DNA of 64,000 nt, from assembly GCA_017591395.1 (NCBI GenBank), contig WEDG01000274.1:1-64000 (forward strand), given 5' to 3'. Shown piece by piece: positions 33,742 through 45,919 of the stretch; the first letter of the stretch is position 1; each line of letters begins with the position of its first letter. The position numbers were made by a program, and so were the translations under genes. The notes under the pieces are model-generated. The model searched no databases. It saw nothing but the letters and a program-made list of their open reading frames with translations, and was not told the DNA's origin. Source of the stretch: Schistocephalus solidus (Eukaryota; Platyhelminthes; Cestoda; Diphyllobothriidea; Diphyllobothriidae).

Positions 33742-34620
33742 AGTAGACGTGACATGGGGCTATTTTTTGAGTAGGACTCGTCTCGGATATCTCTTTTGGA
33801 CTCTATCTAAGAGGTAAGAGCCATCGAAGATTGAAGTCTGAATTGATTCTGGGACTCCATCCTACCCCCCACCGTCAAGACACGGCACACGTACTGCCGG
33901 GAACCTGGTGCCAAAGTTTAGCGCGAGTAAATAGTCCTGTGTCCTAACCTCAAGAAGTATCCTAATCCAAGGATGAACTCTAACCTGACTGTGGTTTTTG
34001 CAGACGATTGGAAATAAAGCCTACAAAGCCAGCATCCTGTCCTAACTGAAATATCTCGCACTAAAATGCAAGGTTATTGAAAGTAAAATCTGGACTTACT
34101 GACAGGTAAAACAAATACTTGGCGTGCGAAGAGTTTGTCTCAAGTTATCCCAGCTTAAGAATGGATACTCCAGTCAGCCTGGAATGTTTCAATGTAGTGA
34201 ACCAATACACTGCGGAAGCAGATGGCTTATACAGACAAGTCCGTTAGGAAGATGGTGGTCGATTCACACTCCGAAAGCCCGAAGGCGATCCACAATAATG
34301 CAACTACTTTGAGATTCAGGTAGGCATTAGGCTGGCACCGCGACGATTGGTTACGGTCGCCGACTCGAATAGTCACCGTTGTTCCAAACGGAAGCACCGG
34401 CCATCTGAGGCTCAGTGAGAACTCGACAGCAGGACGCAGGATATACCCACCGTTACCCTTTAAAACGAGCCTTACGCACCCTACTGATTCTTTCTTGCTA
34501 TATTAATATTAAGGAACTCCACATTAACGTGCCGAGCTGGGGAACTGACGTTCATTTTCCAATCTTCCTAAAAACAGAATTTGTAAAAGTGTCAAGTTGA
34601 CGTACGCAGGAAAATCACAG
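33742..34620. repeat. Dispersed repeat T, copy 2
   Basis: Positions 33742-33840 match 9134-9240 and 34128-34620 match 10482-10975. The intervening spacer is shorter here (about 0.3 kb against 1.25 kb), so one copy carries a large insertion or the other a deletion. Confidence 0.78.
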
Positions 34621-34791
34621 GTGGAAGCACATTAAGCGGGTCCCAGAAAAACACCTATCGATGTACTACCTAAACGGCTTCAGTAGGTTGTCTTGTAGAG
34701 ATACAGATCACCAAAATTATCATGGGGTTGCTGTCAAATGTTCTGTCTAGTTATACGCTTTGGCATTCCGTGCCCTTTATTCTACTAGTAG

Positions 34792-34959
34792 TAGTAGTTG
34801 AAGGTATAGTAGAAGTAGTGGTAGAAGTAATAGTAATAGCAGTAGAAGTAGTAGTTAAATAAAAAATAGTAGTATTAGACGCAGTAGAAGTTGTGGTAAG
34901 TGGTAGTTGTAGTAGAAGTAGATGCATTAGTAGAAGTAAAAAGTTGTAGTGGTTGACGC

Positions 34960-35005
<46 letters not shown>

Positions 35006-35475
35006 AGTAGTAGTAGTAAGAGAACTAGTAGTAGAAGTATTATTAGTAGTAATGGTAGTATAAGTAGTAGTATTTGTAGTATTGGTAGTAGTAGTAGACA
35101 CAGTAGTGATAGACGCAGTAGTAGTGGAAGTAGTAGTAGATGCAGTTGTAGTTGTGGTAATAGTAGCAGTAGTAATTTTAGTAGTGGTAGAAGAAGTATT
35201 AGTAGTATTAGCAGCAGTTGCAGTTGACGCAGTAGTAGAATTAGTAATAGTAGTAGTAGAAGTAGTAGTAGAAGTAAACGCAGTTGTAGTAGTTGTAGCA
35301 GTGGAACTAGTAGTAGGGGCAGACTCAGAAGTAGGTGCAGTAGTAGTAGTAATGGTAGCATTATAATTAGTAGTTGTATAATTAGTAGTAGCAGTATTAG
35401 TAGTATTAGTAGTAGTAGACTCAGTAGTTGTAAAAGAAGTAGTAGCAGTAGACGGAGTAGTAGTTGTGGTTATTA

Positions 35476-35516
<41 letters not shown>

Positions 35517-36266
35517 TGTAGTAGTAGAAGTAACAGTAGAAGTAGTAGTATTAGTTGAAGAAGTAGACGCAGTAGTGGTAGTCTTATCAGTAGTAGTAGA
35601 AGTAGTAATAGTAATGGTAGTTTTGTAGTAGTATTAGTTGGAAAATATAAATAGGTGTTGGAGTAGTAATAGTATCACTAGTAGAAGAAGTAGAAGTCAT
35701 AATAGTAGCAGACGCAGTAGTAGGTGTATAAATAGTAGTAGTAGTTGTAGACGCACTAGCAGTGGTAGTAATAGCACATTTAGTAGTAATACCTTAGTAG
35801 GAGAAGCAGTAGTTGTAGTAGATGCAGTAGTAATAGTAGTAGTAGTAGAAGCAGTATTAGTAGAAAGAGTAATAGTAGCAGTTGTAGTATTAGTAGCAGT
35901 ATTAGTAGTAGTAGTAGTAGAGTAAATGCCGCGACGCATGCGAAGTAGTAGTAGTATTAGTAGTAGTAGTAGTAGTAGTAGTATTAAAAGAAGTAGTTTA
36001 ATTAGCACTATTAGACGCAGGTATGGTAGTGGCAGAAGAAATAGCAATAGTCGTAGTAGTGATAGATGCAGTAGTAGTTGTAGTAATAGTTTTAGTAGTA
36101 GTATTAATAGTAGTTAGTAGTAGTAGTAGTACGAGTAGTTGTAGTATTAGTTGTATTAGACGCAGTTGTAGTAGTATTAATAGTGGTAGTAGAAATAGAA
36201 GTAGTTGTAGTATTAGTAGTTGTTGAAGTAGTAGTAGGAGTAGTAGTTGTATTAGTACTAGTAGTT

Positions 36267-36336
<70 letters not shown>

Positions 36337-36647
36337 ATGCAGTAGTAGTAGTAGTAGTAGTAGTTGCAGTAGATATAGTAGTAGTAGAAAGTAATAGTTG
36401 TAGTAGTAGTAATTGTTGTAGTTGTAGAAGTAGTAGTAGTAGTCATAGTTGTATTAGTAGTAGAAGTAGTTGCAGTAGACGCAGTTGTAGTAGTAATAGA
36501 GTAGAAGTAGAAGACGCAGTTGTAGTAGTCGTAGCAGCGGTAGTATCAGTAGTGGTAGAAGCAGTAGTAGTTGATGTAGTAGTGGTAGTAAAGGAAACAT
36601 AAGTAGTTGTAGGAGTTGCAGAATTAGTAGTTGAAGTAATAGTAGTT

Positions 36648-36697
<50 letters not shown>

Positions 36698-37318
36698 CGA
36701 AGTAGCAGTAGACGGAGTAGAAGTTGTTGATATAGTAGTAATAGTAGACACAGCAGTAGTAGTAGAAGTACTTGTAGTTGTAGTAGTAGTAGTAGTAGTA
36801 GTAGTCGTAGTAGTAGTAGTAGTAGTAGTAATGACAGTTTTAGTAGAAGTGGTTGTTGTAGTAGTAGTAATAGTAGTAGTATTACTATTATTAGTAGAGG
36901 TAGTAGTAGTAGTAGAAGTTGCAGCAGACGCAGTAGTAGAAGTAGTAATAGTATTAGTGGTAGTAGTAGACGCAGTTGTTGTAGTTGTAGTTGTAGTAGG
37001 GGTAGTCGTAGTAGACGCAGTAGTAGTTGGAGTAACAGTAGTTGTAGTAGTAGTAGTTTTAATGGTTGTATTAGTAGTAGTAATTGTAGTATAATTAGTA
37101 GTATACGCAGTAATAGTAGTATTAGTAAAAATATTATTTGAAGTCGAAATAGTAGTAGTAGTGTTAGCAGTAGTATTAGACGCAGGTGTGGTAGTATTAA
37201 TAGTGGTAGTCGTAGTAGTAGTAGTAGTAATATTAGTAGTAGTAGTAGTCGTCGTAGTAGTTATACTAGTTAAAGTAGTAGTAGTAGTAGTAGTAGTAGC
37301 CGCATTAGCAGTAGCAGA
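34792..37318. repeat. Large degenerate (TAG)n / (CTA)n field
   Basis: About 2.5 kb consisting almost wholly of TAG triplets on the plus strand with substitutions (gta, gaa, ata, gca variants) and few phase changes. The interruption gacgcagtag recurs many times, for example at 34955, 35112, 35226 and 35566. Purest runs are near 36268-36340 and 36650-36700. On the minus strand all three phases are stop-free by nature (Thr, Leu or Tyr codons), so long frames here mean nothing by themselves. Confidence 0.95.
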
Positions 37319-37676
37319 AATTGTCTCGTCCACCTGCATTTCCAAAACCTTGGCGTCTACCTGGCCTACGGCGCTCATGAATTCACTGGTTGACACATTG
37401 CGATAAATTACGTACCACTGCATTGCAGTTTTGCGATGCATCCCTACCATGGCGGCCAGCGCTTGGCTCGCACGCCTTCTACGTACTGGTAGACAATTTT
37501 CTTTATATTCCCCAGGGTTAATCTTCTACTTTCGAAATAGTACCTTTTCTTAGGCACTTCTTTCGTCTGCAGCAGGAACATTTAAATAAGAAGCCGTTTG
37601 TCTGCTCTGCTGAGGCCTGCTGGGTCATATTGTTTCCGCATGCAGACAGCATATGCATAGGTAGCAGTCTCCTTTC
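37319..37676 (-). pseudogene. Merlin/IS1595-like transposase N-terminal fragment (copy 2)
   Basis: The minus strand reads ERRLLPMHMLSACGNNMTQQ and CSCCRRKKCLRKGT. After a frame break near 37470 it continues with MHRKTAMQWYVIYRNVS and LEMQVDET, where the threonine repeat starts. Its first about 36 residues, present in copy 1, are replaced by trinucleotide repeat. The match to copy 1 is strong, so the two are a tandem duplication or array unit. DDE residues beyond the first Asp are absent. Confidence 0.8.
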
Positions 37677-38260
37677 CTGTAGTAATGGTAACATAATTAG
37701 TAGTAGTTGTAGTATAAGTAGTAAAAGTAGACGCAGTATTAGTAGAATTTGTAGTAGTTGTAGTAGTAGAAGTAGCTGTAGACGGTGTTGTAGTTGTGGT
37801 ATTAGTAGTAGTAGTATTAGTAGACGCAAATGTAGTAGTATTAGTTGTAGTAGTAGACGCAGTAGTAGTAATAGTAATAGTATTAGTAGTTGTATCAGTA
37901 GAAGTGGTAGTAGTAGTAGCAGTAGTAGTAGTAGTAGTAGTAGTAGTAGTCGTATTAGTAGTCGTAGTTGCAGTAAACGCAGTATTAGTAGTAGTAGTAG
38001 TAGTAGTAGTAGTAGACGTAGTAGTAGTTGTAGTAATAGGTGTTGTACTGGTAGTAGTAGTAATGGTTATATTAGTATTAGTAGTTTTAGAATTTGTAGT
38101 AGTAGTAGTAGTAGTAATAGAAGTTGTAACTGTTATAGTAGTTGTAGAAGTAGTAATAGTAATATTAGTAGTATAAGTAGTAGTAGTAGTAGTAGACGCA
38201 GTTCTTATAGTTTTAATAGTGGTAGTAGTAGTTATAGTAGTAGTAGAAGTAAGAGTAGCT

Positions 38261-38305
<45 letters not shown>

Positions 38306-38318
38306 GTAGTAGTAGTAA

Positions 38319-38353
<35 letters not shown>

Positions 38354-38354
38354 A

Positions 38355-38416
<62 letters not shown>

Positions 38417-38488
38417 TAAGTAATAGTAGTCGTAGTAGTAAAAAAAGTTGAAATAGTAGTATTCGTGGATGCATTTGCAGTAGTAGTC
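37677..38488. repeat. Second (TAG)n / (CTA)n field, between the two transposase fragments
   Basis: About 0.8 kb of the same degenerate triplet repeat as 34792-37318, with the same gacgcagtag interruptions (37858, 37975 region). The purest run is about 38270-38415. Confidence 0.95.
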
Positions 38489-38958
38489 ATTGTCTCGTCC
38501 ACCTGCACTTCTATACCATTGCCGCCTACCTGGCCTACGGCACTCATGAGTGCACTGGTTGACACATTGCGACAAATTGCGTACCACTGCATTGCAGTAT
38601 TGCGATGCACCCCTACCAGTGCGGCAGAGCGCTTGACTCGCAAGCCTTCTACGTACCGGTAGACAATTTTCGTTATATTCCCCAGGGTTAACCTACTACA
38701 TTTGAAAATAGTACCTTTTCTTAGGCACTTCTTTCGCCTGCAGCGGGAACATTTAAATAAGAAGCCGTTTGTCTGCTCTGCAGAGACCTGCTGTGTTATA
38801 TTGTTTCCGCATGCGCACAAAATATGCATAGGTAACAATCTCCTTTCCTGTACGTAGTCGACAATTCGGCTGGGGTCTATTATTTTCATTATAATTTCCT
38901 CTTCTGTTGTCTTATTCATCTGAGGTTCTCTCTTTCTTTTTTTCCCTTGCCGTGACAT
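38489..38958 (-). CDS. Merlin/IS1595-like transposase N-terminal part, fused to Thr-rich repeat (copy 1)
   Basis: The ATG at 38958 opens a 458-codon frame. Residues 1-156 look like a cut-and-paste transposase of the IS1595/Merlin group: a basic start, a zinc-ribbon with Cys48, Cys50, Cys70 and Cys73, the basic RRKKCLRKGT segment, a helix-turn-helix-like stretch at about 95-127 (VKRSAALVGVHRNTAMQWY) and the first catalytic motif VDET at 153-156. The family then has the rest of its DDE domain; here the frame passes into about 270 residues dominated by Thr and afterwards runs out of frame through copy 2. No terminal inverted repeats were found. The fragment could still bind DNA but cannot be an active transposase. 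Confidence 0.78.
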
Positions 38959-39802
38959 CCTACAATGGGGATAAAAAAATTTACATTCACCTTGCCTTCA
39001 TACTAATTATTCTGTATTTTAGGTGCCACATTTTCTTTGTTATTTGTTCATTTCGTTATATTGCTCTCCTACTTTTCCACCTATATCGCTTATCTACTAC
39101 TACTTTTGTTTCGCTTTTAAATATCTATACCCTTAAATTACGTAAACTTTTTTCCTTTACTATACTTCCCGTTTTTTAACAATAAAAATTGCAAATTAAA
39201 ATCCGTGAATCTATCCGTCGGGTAATACTTCGCATTCTTTTAATTATACTTCATTTTTCGTTTTCCTTATTCCGCTAACACCTAAACTGCCGTCGATTAC
39301 CTAGACAAAATTCCTACTTATTATACTTATTACAGCACATGTAACATACGTGATTTTATTCATTTTATTAATCTTACCCTTGTTCCGCTTCCCTTTTGTG
39401 CATTTGCCTTGCTTCCGGCTGTCTTAATTAGCGATATCATTCGTCAGCTTCAATTTAAATGCCTTCAATTAAAGCGCGCATTCAATGCCTTCTTCTTATT
39501 GGCTCCGACTTCATCTTATCAGTTGCTTTCATTTTCAACCAATGGGGACCGTTAATTATACACATGCGTTTTCATTGGATGCGACTTTTTTATTTTCATG
39601 TTGGGCGGGTTATTTTAGCATCATTTGAACTTAATGTTTATTTAAAAATTTTCACTTTCAGATGACCTTCACCGTTTTGACTGTTGTTTTTGTTGTTATT
39701 CTGCACCACCCATAAAACCCCTATTACCACGGATCCCGTCAGAAACGCTGTCGGGTTTATTCATTTTTTTTCGGTACCCGCTAATTGTGCTTCCACCGGA
39801 TT
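38959..39802. other. AT-rich stretch; conserved short block near 39700
   Basis: No gene recognised. The block caccacccataaaaccccta (39704-39725) recurs in variant form near 51815 and 52165 and, inverted, near 54090, so it belongs to a dispersed repeat. Confidence 0.45.
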
Positions 39803-40525
39803 TTGTAAACGGCTTCTTTTTTTTCTTAATAGCCAACCCTATCTTTAGGGTGTACAAGCTGGTTTCGAATTTTAGTCGTTGGTTTGTGTGCCACGTAAAT
39901 TTGGTGCTTCCGCAGGTGTCTTTTAACGAGTTCAGACACGTTCTTAATGTATGGAAGTGTTCGCCAGTTTTTTATTGTGGGCGCATGATCGGAACAATCT
40001 AGTTCCTTATCTTTTCTTATTCTTTTAATTCTTGATGTCTCATGCATCAATGTGCAAAATCTCTAAGGTAACCGTTACTGGAAAACAGTTTGAATAGATA
40101 AATGGGTTCAATTTGGTAAAATTCCTTGGTAGAACAGTGGGTTTTTGCTTGATTGATGAGTGTGTTGACCACGCTTCGTTTGTGGGCGACAGAGTGGTTG
40201 GTCGCATAATGTAGGATAACATCCGCATTAGCCTCTTTGCGGCAAACTGATGTTTACAAGGTCCCGTCAGTCTTTGGCTGTACGAGGACGTCAAGAAAAG
40301 GTAGTTGGTTGTCAATTTCTTTTTCGAGCAGGTATCGTCGAATTAATGATATTGTGCAGTGTTTCCAGTTGGTCATTTTTTACGACGACAAACGTGTCAT
40401 AAACGTAGCGTACCCATAACTTGGGGTTACCCAGTGGTAGGGCAGTAGCTTCTAATTTTTGCATTGTTTCTTGCGCTTGGAAGCCAGAGATGGGTGAGCC
40501 CATAGGGGCTACCTTTTGCTGTCGA
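39803..40525 (-). mobile_element. Penelope-like element fragment, inverted arm
   Basis: The minus strand encodes the RT end of a Penelope-like element: APMGSPISGFQAQETMQ, then a motif C read as YVYDTF (family YVDDTF), then HAPTIKNWRTLP and related C-terminal sequence, in at least three frames. It is the reverse complement (diverged) of 41633-42362, giving arms of about 720 bp around a spacer of about 1.1 kb. Motif C has lost its first Asp. Confidence 0.9.
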
Positions 40526-40544
40526 AGCATGCTTGGCGCATTCA

Positions 40545-42840
40545 TTTCCAATGCTTATTATAGACTCCAAAAATTCCAAACTTCTAAGTTACAATACATG
40601 CAGTTCTGCAGAGATGAACTTCCTTCACACATATTTGAATCTCTAAATGAGACTATTACCTGTGTGTCCAGCATCGAACGACTGCAAAAGAGAGGAATGT
40701 TAGACAAGAAATGGATGGCAATTTCCAAAAAATCTTGCTCAAACCTGAATTGCTCAAGATGTTATAAATTTGTCCTCGAGAAAATTTACAAAACTGAAGA
40801 ACAAGTACTTTTGAAGGGAATAAAATGCAATCTTTCAGAATCGAAATACCTGGATTTTCGTGCGAACTTGGAGTCCATTATATCAACGGAAACTCTTACA
40901 GGAGATGAACGTTTCACAATTCGAAATAACACTGAACATGCTTTAAAGAACCGAAATCCATTTTCAGTACTATCAAACGTAGAAAGAAAAGCCCTAAAAT
41001 CTCTCAAAACAGACAAAAAAAAACATCGTAATCCTTCCTGTGGATAAAGAAGGTTCAACAGCTATTTTGGACAAAGCAGACTACGATAAAAAGATGCTGT
41101 CATTGTTACATGATATGTCAACCAAGAAACCTCATGACGCAGATCCCACTTCAAAACAGAAATCATCAATTGAAAAAGTACTTAAACGTCTTACAGGAAA
41201 GAAGCAAATATCAGGAGATATTGCCAAATCCTTGAGACAAACTGAACCAACCATATCTAAGATCTATGGACTACCTAAGGTTCACAAGCCAGAGGTGTCT
41301 GCAACCGATAGTATCTGTAATCGGTGCACCCAATTATAAGATTTCTAAGTGGCTTTTTCGCAAATTACATCCTTTGACAAAGAATTGTTAAACATACATT
41401 GACAACTCCCTAGAGATTCTGGACAAATTACGAAGACTCAGCATTGCAGCAGAAGAAATAATGGTATCTTTCAATGTTGTTTCTCTCTTCACATCCATAA
41501 AATTAGATCTGACAAGACAATACACAGAAGAATTACTCCCCGCTTAAAACATGGAAATTACTACATCTGCCTTGCTTTAACTCTTGAACTTATGCTTTGA
41601 AACTAATTTTTCATTCTCACAAGAGTTCTATCAACAGCAAAAGAGAGCCCCTATGGGCTCACCCATCTCTGGCTTCCTTGCGGAAATAACAATGCAAAAA
41701 TTTGAAGCTACTGACCTACCATTGGTTAACCCCAAGTTATGGGAACGCTACGTTGATGACACGTTTTTCATCGTTAAAAAGGACTGACTGGAAACTCAGC
41801 ACAATATTATTAATTCGACGATACCTGAAATAACCTTTACGCTCGAAAAAGAAATTGACAACCAACTACCTTTTCTTGACGTCCTCGTACAGCGAAGGAC
41901 TGACGGAACCTTTGAAACATCAGTTTACTACTAAGAGGCTAATGCGGATGTAATCCTACATTATGAGACCAACCACCCTGTCGCCCACAAACGAAGTGTG
42001 GTCAACACACTCATAAACCGAGCAAAAACCCACTGTTCTATCAAGGAACTTTACCATTTGTCTATTCAAACTGTTTTCCAGTAAACTTTACCTTAGAGAT
42101 TTTGTACATAGATACATGAGACATCAATAATTAAAAGAATACGAAAATGGTAAGGAACTAAATTGTTCCGATCATGCGCCCACAATAAAAAACTGGCGAA
42201 CACTTCCATGCATTAAGAACATGTCTGAACTCGCTAAAAGACACCTATGGAAGTACCAAATTTACGTAGTGCACAAACCAACGACTACAATTTGAAACAA
42301 GCTTGTACACCCTAAGGATAGGGTAAGCGATTAATATAAAAAATAAGCCGTTTACAAAATCCCATGTAACAGTTGTAATGTTGTGTATTGCGGCCAAACA
42401 GGTAAATCGGTCTCTACACGCCTACACGAACATCAGTTGGCTGTCAAGAGACGAGACCACCTGTCTCAAGTTGCCATGCATAGAGTAGAAACTGGGCACA
42501 AATTTGCATGGGACAAAACGCGCATTTTTTGCTTCTGCCCATCGAAGAGTGCCCGGGAATCATAAGAGGCAATTCATTCTGATGACTCGTGCATTAATCG
42601 GCACATCGAATTCGCTGCCGTGTACAACAATCTCAAGGAAATATGGCAAAGGCGGTAGTCAAAAATATTGAGATGTTTATCAACAATGACAGCTTTTGAA
42701 AGGACTAATTCAGGAATATCGATTTTCCGACACGTTTTACATTTTAACTGTTTTTCGCAAATTTGCTACAGGTCTGACGACGACCTGGGGAACCAGCATC
42801 AAAAATTTACGTAATAAAGTTATTCATTGTTTCCTAATCA
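40545..42840 (+). mobile_element. Penelope-like element 1, full-length but broken
   Basis: Plus-strand order: N-terminal region (NETITCVSSIERLQKRGMLD, ENLERKALKSLKTDK-like) to 41015, then VDKEGSTAILDKADYDKKML. PKVHKPE follows near 41275-41295, then RT motif A as MVSFNVVSLFTSI (family FDV), PMGSPISGF and intact motif C YVDDTF at about 41749-41766, IDNQLPFLDVLV, and a GIY-YIG endonuclease segment NVVYCGQTGKSVSTRLHEHQ at about 42378-42440. The reading frame breaks at a run of nine A (41016-41024), near 41339, and by several stops. Catalytic Asp of motif A is changed to Asn. The 3' end joins a (TA)40 tract. Confidence 0.92.
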
Positions 42841-42879
42841 ACAAATTAACTCCGAATTATACTTATTGGTTTGCCAATA

Positions 42880-42882
<3 letters not shown>

Positions 42883-42962
<80 letters not shown>
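42883..42962. repeat. (AT)40 microsatellite at a Penelope-like 3' end
   Basis: An uninterrupted 80-bp AT dinucleotide tract directly after the 3' region of Penelope-like element 1. Confidence 0.98.
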
Positions 42963-42964
<2 letters not shown>

Positions 42965-43082
42965 CTAATAGAAGCGAAGATGCGCGTTCCCGGAAATAAA
43001 TGAGAAAAAGAGGCGATCACGGGAACCATGGTTTTATTGTCCTGACGTTTCAAAATCAAACAAGATTTCATCGTCATAGGTA

Positions 43083-43086
<4 letters not shown>
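42963..43086 (-). mobile_element. Penelope-like 3' terminal segment, inverted, between two AT tracts
   Basis: The reverse complement matches 45905-45998, the 3' end of Penelope-like element 2, including gaaacgtcaggacaat and gatcgcc..tctttttctcat. Both examples are followed (in element orientation) by an AT tract. It holds the hairpin described at 43030-43080. Confidence 0.8.
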
Positions 43087-43142
<56 letters not shown>

Positions 43143-43168
43143 ATATATTATGTAAATTATATATATTA
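43087..43168. repeat. (AT)n microsatellite, imperfect
   Basis: AT dinucleotides with a few interruptions (tta) towards the right end. Confidence 0.95.
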
Positions 43169-43169
43169 G

Positions 43170-43578
<409 letters not shown>

Positions 43579-43661
43579 CTTCGAGATATAAGCCACTCAC
43601 CTGAGGAAGAGACTGATGTCCTAGTCCACAATCTGTCCTCTAAACAGTTGACGACTGGATA

Positions 43662-45750
43662 GCTGAAGGTTCTGAGTCATGAGGCTTGCTTCAATACCAA
43701 AGACGCCGATCCGGTTAACCTCGTTGCCACAGTCGAATCAATTCTCAAACAAACCGGGGAATCCGATGAAACAAAACACCTAGTTCGGCAACAGGTAACC
43801 GCCTTGGTAATAACGCATAAACCACGCGCAATTATTACCAGAGTGGAGCAGGATGCTGTCAAGAGTCTGAGAGCTGAGACGAATGTTGTGATACTACCAG
43901 CGGACAAAGGACGTTCTACAGTCGTCTTGGATAAGACCGACTATATTCAAAAGGCCAACAACCTGCTGGAAGACCGACAGGCCTATCTTCGATGCGGTGG
44001 TGAACCGATGAAGAAGCTGATGATGCAGCTAGACAAAACGCTTGCCGATATGCAGACAAACAAAGTAATAAGTAAGTCGGTAAGACTGGCTGTAAAACCA
44101 TCTAATGCGGCCGCAGCAAGGTTCTACGGATTACGAAAAGTACACAAGGCCGATATTTCCCTCCATCCAAATGTGTCATTGCGTGGTGCACCAACATTTA
44201 ATCTGGCTAAATGGTTGTTCCGACACCTGAAGTCTCTCAGTTCGGGCGCAGCCACAACGGTCACTTCGGCTACTCAGTTCCTGGAACGGCTCAGGGGGAT
44301 GCGACTCACCGCAGACAAGGTCGTGGTGTCATTTGATGTCACCTCTCTCTTCACTTCAATCCCGCAGGACGTAGCAGTCAAAACGGTAAGCGAATTGCTT
44401 GAGAAGCAGTACGATTATGCAGGCGAGTCGGTGAAGCGGGAACATCTTGTCCAACTCTTAAAATTTTGTCTGAAGACGTATTTCACCTTCTAGGGGACCA
44501 TGTACGAGCAGATCAGAGGGACACCAATGGGATCGCCGCTCTCGGGCTTCATCGCTGAGGCAGTTCTCCAAAAGCTTGAGGCTCTGGTTTTCGCAAACTA
44601 CAGGCCAACGTTTTGGACTCGATACGTCGGCGATACATTCGTCGTCATCAAACGAGAAATGATCGAAGAATGCCATAATGTCCTGAATTCCATCTTCCCG
44701 GACATCCAAATCACAATGGAGGCCGAAATTAACAACCAACTGCCATTCCTGGATGTTCTTGTCCATCGAAAATCCAACGGGCACATAAAAACTATGGTTT
44801 ATAGGAAGGCAACCAACACACGACAAATCCTAAGTTACCACAGTAAGCACCCGTTGTGCCACAAACGCAGCTGTGTGCGAACTCTCTATAGAAGTGCAGA
44901 AGTACATTGCAGCGAGTCGGACGACAAAAGGGCAGAACTCCGCTACCTCCAGCGCCAACGGATACCCTCGTAACTTAATCGAGCGCAGCAGGCTGGCCAA
45001 ACCAAAATGAAATCTGGTAACAGAACAGCCAAAAGTCTGGCGTGCACTGCCATACATTGACGTTGTCTCTGAGGCAGTTTCCCGCCTCCTCAGACCGCTG
45101 GGGATCGGAATCGCCCATCGACCGGATTCAACCATTCGGAATCTAGTTATGAGACCGAAAGCCCCCCTTCCACGAGGTGAGACCTCAAACATCATCTACC
45201 GCATCCAATGTGACTCATGTTAAGTTAACTACGTCGGAGAGGCAGGGAAGCGGTTGCAGACCCGTGTTCCCGAACACGTGCGGGCAGTGAGGAGAATGGA
45301 CCCATTGTCCCTGGTGGCGGAACACTGTGCGAACTCTGGGCACACGTTCGCCTTCCAAAACGCCGAAATCCTGGGTCGAGGAAATGACCGCGTAAACAGG
45401 GAAACAATTGAAGCCTGGCACACGGAGCCTACGTCGATCAACCGTTGTGTCGCCCTTCCGGCGGCCTACCAAGCCCTCCGGGCGCAGCTCATCGAACTTA
45501 AGAGCAAACACGGCATTAGGCCAAACGTGAATTCCACCGCGGGAGAACCTAGGATGGATATGCACCTAACCACGCCAAAATTCGGGGCCGACGAAGGCGC
45601 AGTCATGATTACCACCGCATCAATTACTACCCCGACAGACGAGGAGGAATGCCCTCAGGACACAAACATGACTATCGACCCAGGGCGCCAATTGAGGTCA
45701 ATGCGGACACAGACAATGGCCGCCCCCCTCAACCAGAGACATGTCAACTG
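43662..45750 (+). pseudogene. Penelope-like element 2 polyprotein (RT plus GIY-YIG), mutated
   Basis: The frame opens after a TAG near 43659: FNTKDADPVNLVATVES, NVVILPADKGRSTVVLDKTD, LRKVHKAD, then motif A VVSFDVTSLFTSIP (intact), to a single in-frame TAG at 44491-44493. The same frame then goes on: GTPMGSPLSGFIAEAVLQK, motif C as YVGDTF (family YVDDTF, so a catalytic Asp is lost), NQLPFLDVLVHRK, to a stop at 44971-44973. After frameshifts the GIY-YIG endonuclease appears as NYVGEAGKRLQTRVPEH (about 45226-45275) with a TAA just before it, and a C-terminal tail reaches 45751. It is better preserved and more GC-rich than the other copies, so probably younger, but the RT should be inactive. Confidence 0.92.
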
Positions 45751-45919
45751 ACGGCAATGTCCTGTGTGTATGCCGGCAAAGAACGCCAAAGCCAAAGAAG
45801 GACTCCCCCACCCCGTCCTCCTATCGTGTACACTGTTAAGGTAAACCCGTCCAATCAACGCTTTGTTACAAAAATGGCAATCATCCCTTATAAATACTGT
45901 GAGACGCGGTACGAAACTC

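Noticed and set aside
34927..38451. Many long open frames rich in Leu, Val, Ser, Tyr or Thr
   Set aside because: They are translations of the TAG/CTA triplet field in different phases. The minus strand of this repeat has no stop codon in any phase, so length is not evidence of coding. Only the transposase-like heads at 37,319-37,676 and 38,489-38,958 were kept.
34792..38488. CRISPR-like array
   Set aside because: The repeat is a continuous triplet field without unique spacers, in a eukaryotic genome.
45215..45565. Minus-strand 116-codon frame
   Set aside because: Antisense shadow of the Penelope-like endonuclease region, whose plus-strand reading shows the GIY-YIG motif.
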